Assembly: GCA_947178025.1 (NCBI GenBank)
Contig: CAMWWU010000004.1
Coordinates: forward strand, 1 to 35,274
Source: an uncultured Alistipes sp.
GTDB taxonomy: Bacteria > Bacteroidota > Bacteroidia > Bacteroidales > Rikenellaceae
Direction: 5' to 3'
Length of the DNA stretch: 35,274 bases
Below the pieces are notes generated by a model. The model was not told the DNA's origin. It searched no databases and saw only the letters and a program-made list of their open reading frames with translations. Positions 23,221-31,789 of this stretch are shown here, in pieces (position 1 is the stretch's first letter; every line of letters starts with the position of its first letter). A program made the position numbers and the translations under genes.

Positions 23221-25175
23221 GACGCTGGGTGATCGCACTGCTGGCGCTGGCAGCCCTGCTGCCGGCCTCGGCCGGCCGGCGGCCGCTGGCGAGTGTCCTG
23301 TCTCCCGACGGTAAAAACCGGGTGGAGGTGTCGTTCGACGGCGGGACGCTGTGTTACGAAGTATTCCGCAACGACGACCGGATTCTGGCGCCGTCGCCCC
23401 TTTCGATGAGCGTCGAAGGGCGGACGTGGGGCGCCGATGCCCGGCCTCGCAAGGTCGTGCGGCGGCGTGTGGAACGCGTAGACCGGCCGGTCGTACCCCG
23501 CAAGAGCGCCGAGCTTCGCGATGCCTATTGCGAGGCGGCGCTCCATTTCCGCGGATACCGTGTCGAGGTGCGTGCTTATGACGACGGCGTGGCTTATCGC
23601 TTCGTCGGCACGACGCCCGAAGAGGGGCGTGTCGAACGCGAGCAGGTCTGTTATCGCTTCGATGGCGATTACCCCTCGCTAACGCTGCTGACCAAGGAGT
23701 TGCAGAATTGGTTCGAGGAGGATTACACCGAGCGGAGGCTCGGGGCGCTGCCTGCCGACAGCATGTCGATCGCGCCGGTCATGGTGCGTGTCGGCCGCTA
23801 TGGGGTGCTGCTCGCCGAGGCGAATCTGTACAGCTATCCGGGCCTTTACCTGCATCCTGCGGGGCTGGGTTTCGAGGGGGTTCAGGCCGCCTATCCGAGC
23901 CGGGAGGAGTTTCGCGACGGCACGAACAAGCTCTATGCCGTCGAGCGCGAACCGTGGCTCGTGAAGTGCGGGCTCGATCGGGCTTTCCCGTGGCGCGTGA
24001 CGGGGATCTTCGACGATGACGCCTCGATGCTCGCCAGCGACCTGGTTTACCTGCTCTCCGAGAAGAGCGACCGCGACTATGCGTGGGTTCGGCCGGGCAA
24101 GGTGCTTTGGGACTGGTGGAATCATAACAATATCTACGGTGTCGATTTCGAGGCCGGCATCAATACGGCGACTTACCTCTATATGGTCGATTTCGCTGCG
24201 GAGCACGGCATCGAGTATCTGCTCATCGACGAGGGGTGGTCGGGACGCGACGACCTGCTGACGCTCGCTCCCGGCGTGGATATTCCTGCCGTCTGCCGCC
24301 ATGCGGCCGAAAAAGGCGTCGGCATCCTGCTGTGGGCCAAGTGGATCAATGTGGACCGGCAGCTCGACGAGGCATTCGAACGGATGGCTTCGTGGGGTGT
24401 GCGCGGCGTGAAGATCGACTTCATGGACCGCAACGACGCCCGAATGGTCGACTTCTACGAGCGGGTGGCCCGCAAGGCCGAGGAGTGTCGGCTGCTGATC
24501 GATTTCCACGGCTCCTATCCCAACGAGGGAATGCGGGCGAAGTATCCGCTGCTGATGACCCGCGAGGGAGTGGTCGGCCTGGAGTATAACAAGTGGAGCG
24601 AGCGTGCGACGCCGCGCCACGATCTGATCATTCCGTTCCTGCGCATGTGGGTCGGCCCGATGGACTACACGCCGGGCGCCATGCTCAATGCGCAGCCCGA
24701 GTCGTTCCGGATCAGCCATGTCGAGCCGATGAGCCAGGGTACGCGGGCCCATCAGCTGGCCATGTACGTCGTCTACGAGAGTCCGTTGCAGATGCTTTCG
24801 GACAGTCCGACGAAGTACCTCGAAAACCCCGAGTCGTTCGCATTTCTGAAGCAGGTGCCGACCGTCTGGGACGAGACCCGTCCGCTGTTCGGCACCGTCG
24901 GAAGCAACGTCGGCGTGGCACGTCGCAGCGGCGACATGTGGTTCGTCGGCGTGATGGGCGGCAGCGAGGCGCAGTCGCTCGCGGTCGATCTTTCGTTCCT
25001 CGGCGGGGGAGTGTGGGAGATGACCCAGTGGGCCGACGGTGCGAATGCCGCGACGAACGGCAAGGACTGCCGCCGCAGCGCGCTGCGGGTGACTGCTGCC
25101 GACCGGATTCCCGTGGCCCTGGCGCCCGGTGGCGGTTTTGCGGCGGTGATCCGCCGGGGAAGCGGCGCCGAATGA
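23217..25175 (+). CDS. GH97 glycoside hydrolase, retaining (alpha-galactosidase-like) type
   Basis: A 652-residue periplasmic enzyme with a signal peptide (MRRWVIALLALAALLPASAG). An N-terminal beta-sandwich (about 25-270) is followed by the catalytic barrel (about 290-560, VLWDWWNHNNIYGVDFEAG and LLIDEGWSG) and a C-terminal beta domain. VKIDFMDR places Asp401, and GLEYNKW places Glu456, 55 residues apart. In the retaining GH97 alpha-galactosidase of Bacteroides thetaiotaomicron the nucleophile and acid/base have the same spacing (Asp415, Glu470, from memory), whereas inverting SusB has Gly at the first site. A retaining enzyme on an alpha-galactoside or beta-L-arabinopyranoside is therefore inferred. 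The start overlaps the nucleoside hydrolase stop (ATGA). Confidence 0.92.
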   Translation: MRRWVIALLALAALLPASAGRRPLASVLSPDGKNRVEVSFDGGTLCYEVFRNDDRILAPSPLSMSVEGRTWGADARPRKVVRRRVERVDRPVVPRKSAELRDAYCEAALHFRGYRVEVRAYDDGVAYRFVGTTPEEGRVEREQVCYRFDGDYPSLTLLTKELQNWFEEDYTERRLGALPADSMSIAPVMVRVGRYGVLLAEANLYSYPGLYLHPAGLGFEGVQAAYPSREEFRDGTNKLYAVEREPWLVKCGLDRAFPWRVTGIFDDDASMLASDLVYLLSEKSDRDYAWVRPGKVLWDWWNHNNIYGVDFEAGINTATYLYMVDFAAEHGIEYLLIDEGWSGRDDLLTLAPGVDIPAVCRHAAEKGVGILLWAKWINVDRQLDEAFERMASWGVRGVKIDFMDRNDARMVDFYERVARKAEECRLLIDFHGSYPNEGMRAKYPLLMTREGVVGLEYNKWSERATPRHDLIIPFLRMWVGPMDYTPGAMLNAQPESFRISHVEPMSQGTRAHQLAMYVVYESPLQMLSDSPTKYLENPESFAFLKQVPTVWDETRPLFGTVGSNVGVARRSGDMWFVGVMGGSEAQSLAVDLSFLGGGVWEMTQWADGANAATNGKDCRRSALRVTAADRIPVALAPGGGFAAVIRRGSGAE

Positions 25176-25210
25176 ACCCGGCCGGCCTCCGGAGCCGTCG
25201 CCGCTCCTTC

Positions 25211-25226
25211 CCCGAAGAGCTTCGGG
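25211..25226. repeat. Hairpin between the GH97 gene and the permease gene
   Basis: CCCGAAG (25211-25217) and CTTCGGG (25220-25226) form a perfect stem with a two-base AG centre, and flanking CTCC/GGAG-type pairing can extend it with a bulge. It lies in the 106-base gap before the permease gene. No T-run follows, so processing or partial attenuation is likelier than full termination. Confidence 0.45.
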
Positions 25227-25281
25227 AGGCGCCGGCGCACGATCGGGACGATCGAATCGAATACTAACCAAAATCTGAATT

Positions 25282-26289
25282 ATGTATATTGTAGGCAACT
25301 ATTTTACGGCGGTCGTATTCTGTCTGATTACGATGCTGTGCTGGGGTTCGTGGGGCAATACGCAGAAACTCGCTTCGAAGAGCTGGCGTTACGAACTCTT
25401 CTATTGGGATTACGTGATCGGCATGGTGCTCTTCGCGCTGGCGCTGGGTCTGACGATGGGCAGCACGGGCGATGCGGGCCGTTCGTTCCTCGCCGATCTG
25501 GGGCAGGCCGAATGGGCAGCCGCGGGATGCGTGCTGCTGGGCGGCGTGATCTTCAACGCCTCGAACATCCTGCTCTCGGCCTCGGTGTCGCTCGCGGGCA
25601 TGGCCGTGGCCTTCCCGCTGGGCGTGGGTATCGCGCTGGTGTTGGGCGTTGTGGTCAACTATATCGGCGCGCCTTCGGGAAACGCATCGGCGCTCTTCGC
25701 GGGCGTGGCTCTCATCGTGCTGGCCATCGTCTGCAACGGCATCGCCTCGGGGCGTATGTCGCAGGGCGAGGAGGATCGCCGGAACAACCGCAAAGGGTTG
25801 TGGCTCGCGCTGGCGGCCGGCGTGCTGATGTCGCTCTTCTACCGCTTCGTGGTGATGGGCATGGATGTCGAGAACTTCCAGTCGCCCGCCGCAGGGATGC
25901 TGACCCCCTATTCGGCGATCTTCGTCTTCTCGCTCGGCGTGCTGGCCAGCAATCTCCTCTTCAATACGCTGGTCATGCGCCGTCCGTTCGTCGGCGAGCC
26001 CGTGAGCTACCGTGCCTACTTCGGCGGATCGCTGCCGACGCACCTCGTAGGCATGCTGGGCGGTGCCGTGTGGTGTCTCGGTACGGCCTTCAGCTATATC
26101 GCTTCGGGCGAGGCCGGGCCGGCTATCTCCTATGCGCTCGGACAGGGCGCTCCGATGGTCGCCGCCGTGTGGGGAGTCTTCGTCTGGAAGGAGTTTCGGG
26201 GGGCGTCGATGCTTGTGAAGCGGCTGCTGGCCCTCATGTTCGTGCTCTTCGTGGGCGGGCTGGCACTCATTATCTCCGCCGGCAACTGA
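25282..26289 (+). CDS. Inner-membrane sugar permease, DMT/GRP (RhaT/GlcU-like) type; probable ribose transporter
   Basis: A 335-residue integral membrane protein with about ten helices arranged as two five-helix halves. It starts MYIVGNYFTAVVFCLITMLCWGSWGNTQKL; the CWGSWGNT stretch is the hallmark of the Bacteroidetes sugar permeases in the drug/metabolite superfamily. SVSLAGMAVAFPLGVGIALV and SYALGQGAPMVAAVWGVFVWKEF (in pieces) are the conserved glycine-rich helices. Placed last in the locus, it would carry the released sugar into the cytoplasm for ribokinase. Rhamnose or another monosaccharide is an alternative substrate; ribose follows from context only. Confidence 0.85.
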   Translation: MYIVGNYFTAVVFCLITMLCWGSWGNTQKLASKSWRYELFYWDYVIGMVLFALALGLTMGSTGDAGRSFLADLGQAEWAAAGCVLLGGVIFNASNILLSASVSLAGMAVAFPLGVGIALVLGVVVNYIGAPSGNASALFAGVALIVLAIVCNGIASGRMSQGEEDRRNNRKGLWLALAAGVLMSLFYRFVVMGMDVENFQSPAAGMLTPYSAIFVFSLGVLASNLLFNTLVMRRPFVGEPVSYRAYFGGSLPTHLVGMLGGAVWCLGTAFSYIASGEAGPAISYALGQGAPMVAAVWGVFVWKEFRGASMLVKRLLALMFVLFVGGLALIISAGN

Positions 26290-26308
26290 CGCCGTATTCC
26301 GCAAAGTG

Positions 26309-26337
26309 AAAGGGCTGCCCCGACGGGCAGCCCTTTT
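26309..26337. terminator. Bidirectional intrinsic terminator between the permease and xylE
   Basis: A perfect 12-base stem, AAAGGGCTGCCC (26309-26320) with GGGCAGCCCTTT (26325-26336) and a CGAC loop, is followed by T-rich sequence on both strands. It lies between convergent stops at 26289 and 26357 and should end both the ribose-type and the xylose transcripts. Confidence 0.93.
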
Positions 26338-26356
26338 CTTTCACGCGGCGTGCGGG

Positions 26357-27790
26357 TTATTTCGCGGCGTTCGAGCGCCACAGGGCGGACATCTCCTCCA
26401 GCGTCTTGCCCTTCGTTTCGGGCACCCAGCGCCAGACGAAGATCGCCGAGGCGAGCGACATCAGCGCATAGAGGCAGTAGGTGCCGCCGATGCTCCAGGC
26501 GCTCAGCGAGGGGAACGTGGCCGAGACGAGGAAGTTCGAGATCCACTGCGCCGCGACGGCGATGGCCACGGCCTGCGAACGGATCGTGTTGGGGAAGATT
26601 TCGGCGATGAGCACCCAGCAGATCGGGCCCCACGACATCATGAACGAAGCCGTATAGATGATGATGAAGACGAGGGCCGCCAGGCCGATCGAGTCGGTGA
26701 ACGAGAGTGCGGCCAGCGCGACCATACCGATCATCATGCCGGCCGAACCGATGATGAGCAGCGGCTTGCGGCCCACCTTGTCGACGGTGAAGATCGCCAC
26801 GACGGTGAAGAGGATGTTGACGATGCCCATCACGACCGTCTGCACCATCGATGCGTCGCCCGTGGCGCCCATGTTCTCGAAGATGCGCGGTGCGTAGTAG
26901 AGCACGACGTTGATGCCGACGGCCTGCTGGAAGAACGAGAGCAGCACGCCGATCGCGATCACGGCGACGCCGTAGGCGAAGAGCCGTTCGCGCTTCTCGT
27001 GCACCGTGGCTTTGATGTCGGCCAGGATCGAGCGGGCCTCCTCGCTGCCGTTGATGCGTGCGAGGATCGAGAAGGCACGGTCGTCGCGGCCCCTCAGGGC
27101 GAGGAAGCGCGGCGTCTCGGGGACGAGCAGTACGAGCAGTCCGAATGCGCCGGCCGGGAAGGCCTCGCTGACGAACATCCGGCGCCAGCCGATGGCGTTC
27201 ATGGCGCTTTGGATGGCTTCGGAGGTGTCGCCCAGCGAATTGCGGATCAGGTAGTTGACGAAGTATACGACCAGCATGCCGAAGATGATGGCGAACTGAT
27301 TGCACGATACGAGCGTGCCGCGGATGCGTGCGGGCGAGATCTCGGCGATGTACATCGGGCAGACGGCCGAGGCCAGTCCGACGCCGATGCCGCCCAGGAT
27401 GCGGTAGAGGTTGAAGACGACGAGCAGCGTCTTCGACGCTTCGCCGTAGGGCAGGATGCCGCTTTCGGGGCACCACGAGCCGACGGCCGAGATGAAGAAC
27501 ATGATCGCCGCGGCGATGAGCGAGCGTTTGCGGCCCAGGCGCGACGCCATCAGGCCCGAGATCGCGCCGCCGATGACGCAGCCGAGCAGGGCGCTCGAAG
27601 CCGTGAATCCGTGCCACCCCGAGGTGTAGAGGTCGCCCAGACCGTTGCGGAAGAAGTTTTCGAGGGCTTTCTCGGCTCCCGATACCACGGCGGTGTCGTA
27701 GCCGAAGAGCAGTCCGCCGATGATCGCCACCAGAACGATGGAGAAGAGGTAGAGACGGCTGCCCTGTGTGTTGGTTTGTGTCGAAGTCAT
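26357..27790 (-). CDS. xylE: XylE-like D-xylose:proton symporter (MFS sugar porter)
   Basis: A 477-residue, twelve-helix MFS sugar porter. The signatures are GGLLFGYDTAVVSGA near the N-terminus, the GRKRSL loop, PETPRFLALRGR after helix 6, the sugar-binding FQQAVGINVVLYYAPRI in helix 7, and the C-terminal PETKGKTLEEMS. The neighbourhood (xylose isomerase and xylulokinase) makes xylose the likely substrate. It is the last gene of the xylose operon, separated from xylA by 107 bases that contain two hairpins, and it ends on the shared terminator. Confidence 0.94.
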   Translation of the reverse strand: MTSTQTNTQGSRLYLFSIVLVAIIGGLLFGYDTAVVSGAEKALENFFRNGLGDLYTSGWHGFTASSALLGCVIGGAISGLMASRLGRKRSLIAAAIMFFISAVGSWCPESGILPYGEASKTLLVVFNLYRILGGIGVGLASAVCPMYIAEISPARIRGTLVSCNQFAIIFGMLVVYFVNYLIRNSLGDTSEAIQSAMNAIGWRRMFVSEAFPAGAFGLLVLLVPETPRFLALRGRDDRAFSILARINGSEEARSILADIKATVHEKRERLFAYGVAVIAIGVLLSFFQQAVGINVVLYYAPRIFENMGATGDASMVQTVVMGIVNILFTVVAIFTVDKVGRKPLLIIGSAGMMIGMVALAALSFTDSIGLAALVFIIIYTASFMMSWGPICWVLIAEIFPNTIRSQAVAIAVAAQWISNFLVSATFPSLSAWSIGGTYCLYALMSLASAIFVWRWVPETKGKTLEEMSALWRSNAAK

Positions 27791-27809
27791 AGGTTGTCAG
27801 GTTGGTTGG

Positions 27810-27872
27810 GTTGCCGGCCTTCGGGCCGGAAAAATACCCGGCGCCCGGACCTCTTCCGGGGAAGAGATCCGG
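27810..27872. repeat. Two hairpins in the xylA-xylE gap
   Basis: The 107-base gap holds CCGGCC-TTCG-GGCCGG (about 27815-27830) and a longer imperfect stem, CCGGA-C-CTCTTC (27845-27856) with GAAGAG-A-TCCGG (27861-27872). On the transcribed minus strand neither is followed by a T-run. They may stabilise the xylA 3' end or limit read-through into xylE. Confidence 0.5.
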
Positions 27873-27897
27873 GGCGGGTGTGCGGATGCGGTCGGAA

Positions 27898-29211
27898 TTA
27901 TACGTACATGTTCACGATCGCCTCGTAGAGCTCCTGCTTGCCGCTGTGGGGCACGGGCTCGTGGGTGCGGGCGTACTCGGCCACCTGCTCCAGGGTCAGC
28001 TTGCCCTCTTCGAACGCCTTGCCTTCGCCGGCGTCGTAGGAGGCGTAGCGGTCGGCGAGCATCCGGGTGTAGGGCGAGTTTTCGAGGATGTCGGCAGCGA
28101 TCAGCAGCGCGCGGGCCATGACGTCCATCGCGGCGATGTGGGCGATGAAGAGGTCTTCGGGGTCGGTCGAGTTGCGGCGCGTCTTGGCGTCGAAGTTCGT
28201 GCCGCCGCCCTGGAGGCCGCCGCCGCGGATGATGACCAGCATGGCCTGCACCATCTCGTAGAGGTCGATCGGGAACTGGTCGGTATCCCAGCCGTTCTGG
28301 TAGTCGCCGCGGTTGGCGTCGATCGATCCGAGCATGCCGTTGTCGACGGCGCACTGCAACTCGTGCTCGAAGGTGTGGCCGGCCAGCGTGGCGTGGTTGA
28401 CTTCGATGTTCACCTTGAAATCCTTCTCCAGACCGTGGGCCTTCAGGAAGCCGACGACGGTCTCGGTGTCGACGTCGTACTGGTGCTTCATCGGCTCCAT
28501 GGGCTTGGGCTCGATCAGGAAGTTGCCCTTGAAGCCCTTCGAACGGGCGTAGTCGCGGGCCATCGTCAGCATCGTGGCCATGTGCTCCTTCTCGCGCTTC
28601 ATGTCGGTGTTGAGCAGCGACATGTAACCCTCGCGGCCGCCCCAGAAGACGTAGTTTTCACCGCCCAGCTCGATCGTGGCATCGATGGCGTTCTTGATCT
28701 GCAGCATGGCGCGGGCCGCCGTGTCGAAATCGGGGTTGGTCGAGGCGCCGTTCATGTAGCGGCCGTTCGAGAAGACGTTGGCCGTGCCCCACAGCAGCTT
28801 GATGCCCGTTTCGGCCTGCTTCTGCTTGGCGTAGGCTACGATCTCCTTGAGGTTCTTCTCGTACTCCTCGACCGTGGCGGCCTCGTCCACGAGGTCTACG
28901 TCGTGGAAGCAGTAGTACTCGATGCCCATCTTCTGCATGAACTCGAAGCCGGCGTCCATCTTGGCCTTGGCGCGCTCCATGGGGCAGGCCGACTCGTTCC
29001 AGGGGAACTGCTTCGTGCCGCCGCCGAACTGGTCGCCGCCCTCGGCGCAGAGGGTGTGCCACCAGGCCATCGAGAAGCGGAACCAATCCTTCATCTTGCG
29101 GCCGGCTACGACCTGCTCGGGATTGTAGTAGCGGAAGGCCATCGGGTTCTTCGACTCCTTGCCTTCGAATGCGATCTTACCCACGGAGGGGAAATACTCT
29201 TTTGTTGCCAT
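27898..29211 (-). CDS. xylA: Xylose isomerase
   Basis: A 437-residue cytoplasmic enzyme converting D-xylose to D-xylulose. It is full-length for the long (class II) type and begins [20 protein letters not shown]. The catalytic His/Asp lie in [10 protein letters not shown] (about 100-109), metal ligands in [16 protein letters not shown] (about 230-245) and [19 protein letters not shown] (about 298-316). It follows xylB by 30 bases in the order regulator, xylB, xylA, xylE, as known in Bacteroides. Confidence 0.98.
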   Translation of the reverse strand: MATKEYFPSVGKIAFEGKESKNPMAFRYYNPEQVVAGRKMKDWFRFSMAWWHTLCAEGGDQFGGGTKQFPWNESACPMERAKAKMDAGFEFMQKMGIEYYCFHDVDLVDEAATVEEYEKNLKEIVAYAKQKQAETGIKLLWGTANVFSNGRYMNGASTNPDFDTAARAMLQIKNAIDATIELGGENYVFWGGREGYMSLLNTDMKREKEHMATMLTMARDYARSKGFKGNFLIEPKPMEPMKHQYDVDTETVVGFLKAHGLEKDFKVNIEVNHATLAGHTFEHELQCAVDNGMLGSIDANRGDYQNGWDTDQFPIDLYEMVQAMLVIIRGGGLQGGGTNFDAKTRRNSTDPEDLFIAHIAAMDVMARALLIAADILENSPYTRMLADRYASYDAGEGKAFEEGKLTLEQVAEYARTHEPVPHSGKQELYEAIVNMYV

Positions 29212-29241
29212 AGTTTTTATTTGTTATTAAGTGTATGCGAA

Positions 29242-30726
29242 TTAATTTTTGATTCGGTGCTCCACCTCCCGTTTCCAGGCCCGATAGCCTTTTTCGAGTG
29301 CCTCGCGGTCGGCCTCGACCGGCTCCACGACTTCGAGGCGCCGGAGCGAGGCGAACGCCTCCTCGCGCGTGCGGTAGTAGCCGGCGCCCAGCGCGGCACC
29401 GCGGGCGGCACCCAGGGCGTTGTCGGTGTTGAAGAGCTCGATGCGGGCCCCGGTGAGGGTGGCCAGCGTGCTGCGGAAGAGCGGCGAGAGGAAGAGGTTG
29501 GCCTGCCCGGCGCGGATGACGTCGGGCTTGAGCCCCATTTCGCGCATGATGTCGATGCCGTAGCGGAACGAGTAGGCGATGCCCTCCTGCGTGGCGCGCA
29601 GGATGTGGGCCGTGGTGTGGCGGTTGAGGTCGATGCCGACGAGTGCCGCTCCCGTGGTGCGGTTTTCGAGCACGCGCTCGGCGCCGTTGCCGAACGGCAG
29701 CACGAGCAGACCGTCCGATCCGGCGGGCGCCGTGGCGGCCAGGTCGTTCATCTCGGGGTAGGAGAGCGTGTTCTGCACGACGTTGCGGTGCGTCCAGGAG
29801 TTCATGCACCCCGTGCCGTTGATGCAGAGCAGGATGCCGTAGCGGGGTGCTTCGGGACGGTGGTTGACGTGCACGAAGGTGTTCACGCGCGACAGCGGGT
29901 CGGCCTTCGGGGTGTCGACGACGCCGTAGACGACACCGCTCGTGCCGCCCGTCGCGGCGATCTCGCCCGCCTCCATGACGTTGAGCGAGAAGGCGTTGTT
30001 CGGCTGGTCGCCGGCGCGGTAGGAGATCGGCGTGCCGGCGGGAATGCCCAGCAGCCGCTCGGTGGCCTCGTCCGTGCGGGCCTCGATGCCGATCGAGACG
30101 CCCGCCTCGGGGATCATCCGCTCCGGAATGCCGTAGTAGTCGGCGACGAATCCGGCGCGGCGCTCTTCGCGGAAGTCCCACAGAATCTGCTCCGAGAGGC
30201 CGCTGATGCTGGTCGACATGCGCCCCGAGAGGCGGTAGGCGATGTAGTCGCCCGGAAGCATGAACTTGTGCACGGCGGCGAAGAGCTCCGGTTCGTTGCG
30301 CTTGACCCAGGCGAGCTTCGAGGCCGTGAAGTTGCCCGGCGAGTTGAGCACGTGCTCCAGGCAGCGGTCGCGGCCGAGGGCTTCGAGGGCTTCGGCGCCG
30401 ATTCCGACGGCCCGCGAGTCGCACCAGATGATCGATTTGCGCAGCGGGCGGCCCGCCTCGTCGAGGCATACGAGACCGTGCATCTGATAGGTGATGCCGA
30501 TCGAACGCACGTCGCTCATCGGATGTTCGGCGGCCATGCGCCGAATGCCTTCGCAGGCGTAGTGCCACCACATTTCGGGGTCCTGCTCCGCCCAGCCGCT
30601 CTGCGGCGCGTCGATGGGCATCTCCTGCGCGGGGTTGGTCGAGGAGGCCACGCACTCGCCCGTCGCGATGTCGAGCAGCGAAACCTTGACCGAGGATGAA
30701 CCGATGTCGATTCCTAAACTTTTCAT
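29242..30726 (-). CDS. xylB: Xylulokinase (FGGY family)
   Basis: A 494-residue FGGY carbohydrate kinase that phosphorylates D-xylulose to xylulose 5-phosphate. The N-terminal phosphate-binding loop LGIDIGSSSVKVSLLD (4-19), GWAEQDPEMWW (about 49-59), the central ATGGTSGVVYGV and C-terminal DNALGAARGAALGAGYY fit xylulokinase. It starts 13 bases after the Nudix regulator stop and precedes xylA by 30 bases, so the three genes form one operon. Confidence 0.95.
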   Translation of the reverse strand: MKSLGIDIGSSSVKVSLLDIATGECVASSTNPAQEMPIDAPQSGWAEQDPEMWWHYACEGIRRMAAEHPMSDVRSIGITYQMHGLVCLDEAGRPLRKSIIWCDSRAVGIGAEALEALGRDRCLEHVLNSPGNFTASKLAWVKRNEPELFAAVHKFMLPGDYIAYRLSGRMSTSISGLSEQILWDFREERRAGFVADYYGIPERMIPEAGVSIGIEARTDEATERLLGIPAGTPISYRAGDQPNNAFSLNVMEAGEIAATGGTSGVVYGVVDTPKADPLSRVNTFVHVNHRPEAPRYGILLCINGTGCMNSWTHRNVVQNTLSYPEMNDLAATAPAGSDGLLVLPFGNGAERVLENRTTGAALVGIDLNRHTTAHILRATQEGIAYSFRYGIDIMREMGLKPDVIRAGQANLFLSPLFRSTLATLTGARIELFNTDNALGAARGAALGAGYYRTREEAFASLRRLEVVEPVEADREALEKGYRAWKREVEHRIKN

Positions 30727-30739
30727 TGGTCGGTTGAAA

Positions 30740-31486
30740 TTAATATCTCCAGTTGTTGATGAATCCCAGCCGCAGCTTCTCCTTGAGCGCTCGTTTGTAG
30801 GCGCTGCGGTTGAACGTATAGTATTGGGCGGGTTTGTGCGCCACGCCCTGCTCCTTTTCGGCCGTGGGGGTCAGGAAACCCGAGGCGAGGATCTTCTTGC
30901 GGAAGTTGCGGTTGTCGATCTCGATGCCGAGCACCGCCGAGTAGAGCGTCTGCAACTCGCGGATGGTGAACTTGCGGGGCAGCAGCTCGAACGCCACGGG
31001 CGACTGGAGCATTTCGCGGCAGAGCATCGCCAGCGCCGAGGCCAGAATCTGCTTGTGGTCCATGGCCAGCCGCGGGATCGACTCCACGTCGACCCACTGG
31101 GCCCCCTTGGCGGTCGTGTAGGCGATCGTGGGGGCGTCGAGCTTCACCAGGGCGTAGTAGCCTACCGTCACCACCCGCTCGGTGCGGATGCCGTGGTGGC
31201 GGTTGATCCACTGCAACTCCTCGCCGCTGACACGCTGCGGGTCGGAGAAGATCTCCATCTGTTTGAGGTAGACTTTGCGCAGCCCGGTCGCCTCCTCCAG
31301 CACGCGGGAGGCAGCCTCGGGCAGCGTCTCGTTTTCGAGGATCATCGCTCCGGGGAGCTTGAGCTTGTCCAGCGGCGTGTCGGAGGTGTAGTAGCGCCGT
31401 TCGATCAGCAGGACTTTCAGCGTCCGGCCGTTGAAGCCGAAGACGGCGCAGTCCACCGACAGCGATTGGTTCATCTGAATGGACAT
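30740..31486 (-). CDS. Nudix-domain transcriptional regulator of xylose use (NrtR/XylR type)
   Basis: A 248-residue protein with an N-terminal Nudix fold (about 8-150) and a C-terminal winged-helix domain (about 160-248, FTIRELQTLYSAVLG and NRNFRKKIL). The Nudix box is degenerate: around 46-69 the usual R-E-U-x-E-E-x-G reads RVLEEATG, with Val62 and Ala66 in place of two Glu. That loss of catalytic residues is typical of NrtR-type proteins that sense a ligand rather than hydrolyse one. In Bacteroides a Nudix-type regulator precedes xylBAE (called XylR in regulon studies), and a related AraR controls arabinose genes. Control of this operon is therefore likely; the effector is inferred to be a pentose or its phosphate. 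Confidence 0.9.
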   Translation of the reverse strand: MSIQMNQSLSVDCAVFGFNGRTLKVLLIERRYYTSDTPLDKLKLPGAMILENETLPEAASRVLEEATGLRKVYLKQMEIFSDPQRVSGEELQWINRHHGIRTERVVTVGYYALVKLDAPTIAYTTAKGAQWVDVESIPRLAMDHKQILASALAMLCREMLQSPVAFELLPRKFTIRELQTLYSAVLGIEIDNRNFRKKILASGFLTPTAEKEQGVAHKPAQYYTFNRSAYKRALKEKLRLGFINNWRY

Positions 31487-31507
31487 GGTTGCGGTTTTAG
31501 GTTATTG

Positions 31508-31515
31508 CAAATGTA
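31508..31515 (-). promoter_or_regulatory. Candidate -7 box of the xylose operon
   Basis: Read on the minus strand TACATTTG (31515 to 31508) matches TAnnTTTG and lies 21 bases before the regulator start at 31486. At the -33 position only TTAC is seen, a weak match, which would suit an activated or regulated promoter. Confidence 0.55.
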
Positions 31516-31614
31516 CGTCTTATCGTGCGAAAAAGTAAATAAATGCCGGAAATTACGCTAACTGTCCGGCCGAATCCTCCGCAGCGCTTCGCCGTGCGCC
31601 GTTTCGGCGTATGC

Positions 31615-31635
31615 CGTATAAGGGGCTTTTATACG
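31615..31635. promoter_or_regulatory. Inverted repeat, candidate regulator site or hairpin
   Basis: CGTATAA (31615-31621) and TTATACG (31629-31635) are perfect inverted half-sites separated by seven bases. They lie roughly midway between the divergent promoters. An operator for the Nudix regulator or another sugar regulator is possible; a simple RNA hairpin is the alternative. Confidence 0.35.
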
Positions 31636-31761
31636 TTAAGTGTCTCGGGCGGATGGGGCTGCGCGAGGCGGTCGGTTCGTGCGTAAGGCATTGATAATGT
31701 TTCGATTCATTGCTTTTGTGCGGGCGCCTCTTCGCGTGTGCGTGTGCGGGCGGGCTATTTT

Positions 31762-31789
31762 TTTGTTCGGCAAATTCTCCCTATCTTTG
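31762..31789 (+). promoter_or_regulatory. Candidate promoter of the GH43 gene
   Basis: TATCTTTG at 31782-31789 is an exact -7 box. TTTG at 31762-31765 is present but the spacer is only 16 bases instead of 19-20. The start codon at 31833 is 43 bases after the -7 box. Confidence 0.6.

Noticed and set aside
23217-25175. Calling the GH97 protein a SusB-type alpha-glucosidase
   Set aside because: Asp401 occupies the site where the inverting SusB group has Gly, and the Asp-to-Glu spacing fits the retaining alpha-galactosidase group.
27802-30699. A long plus-strand frame opposite xylA and xylB
   Set aside because: It is antisense to two well-conserved enzymes and has the Arg/Val/Gly/His composition of a complementary-strand shadow; no domain is recognisable.
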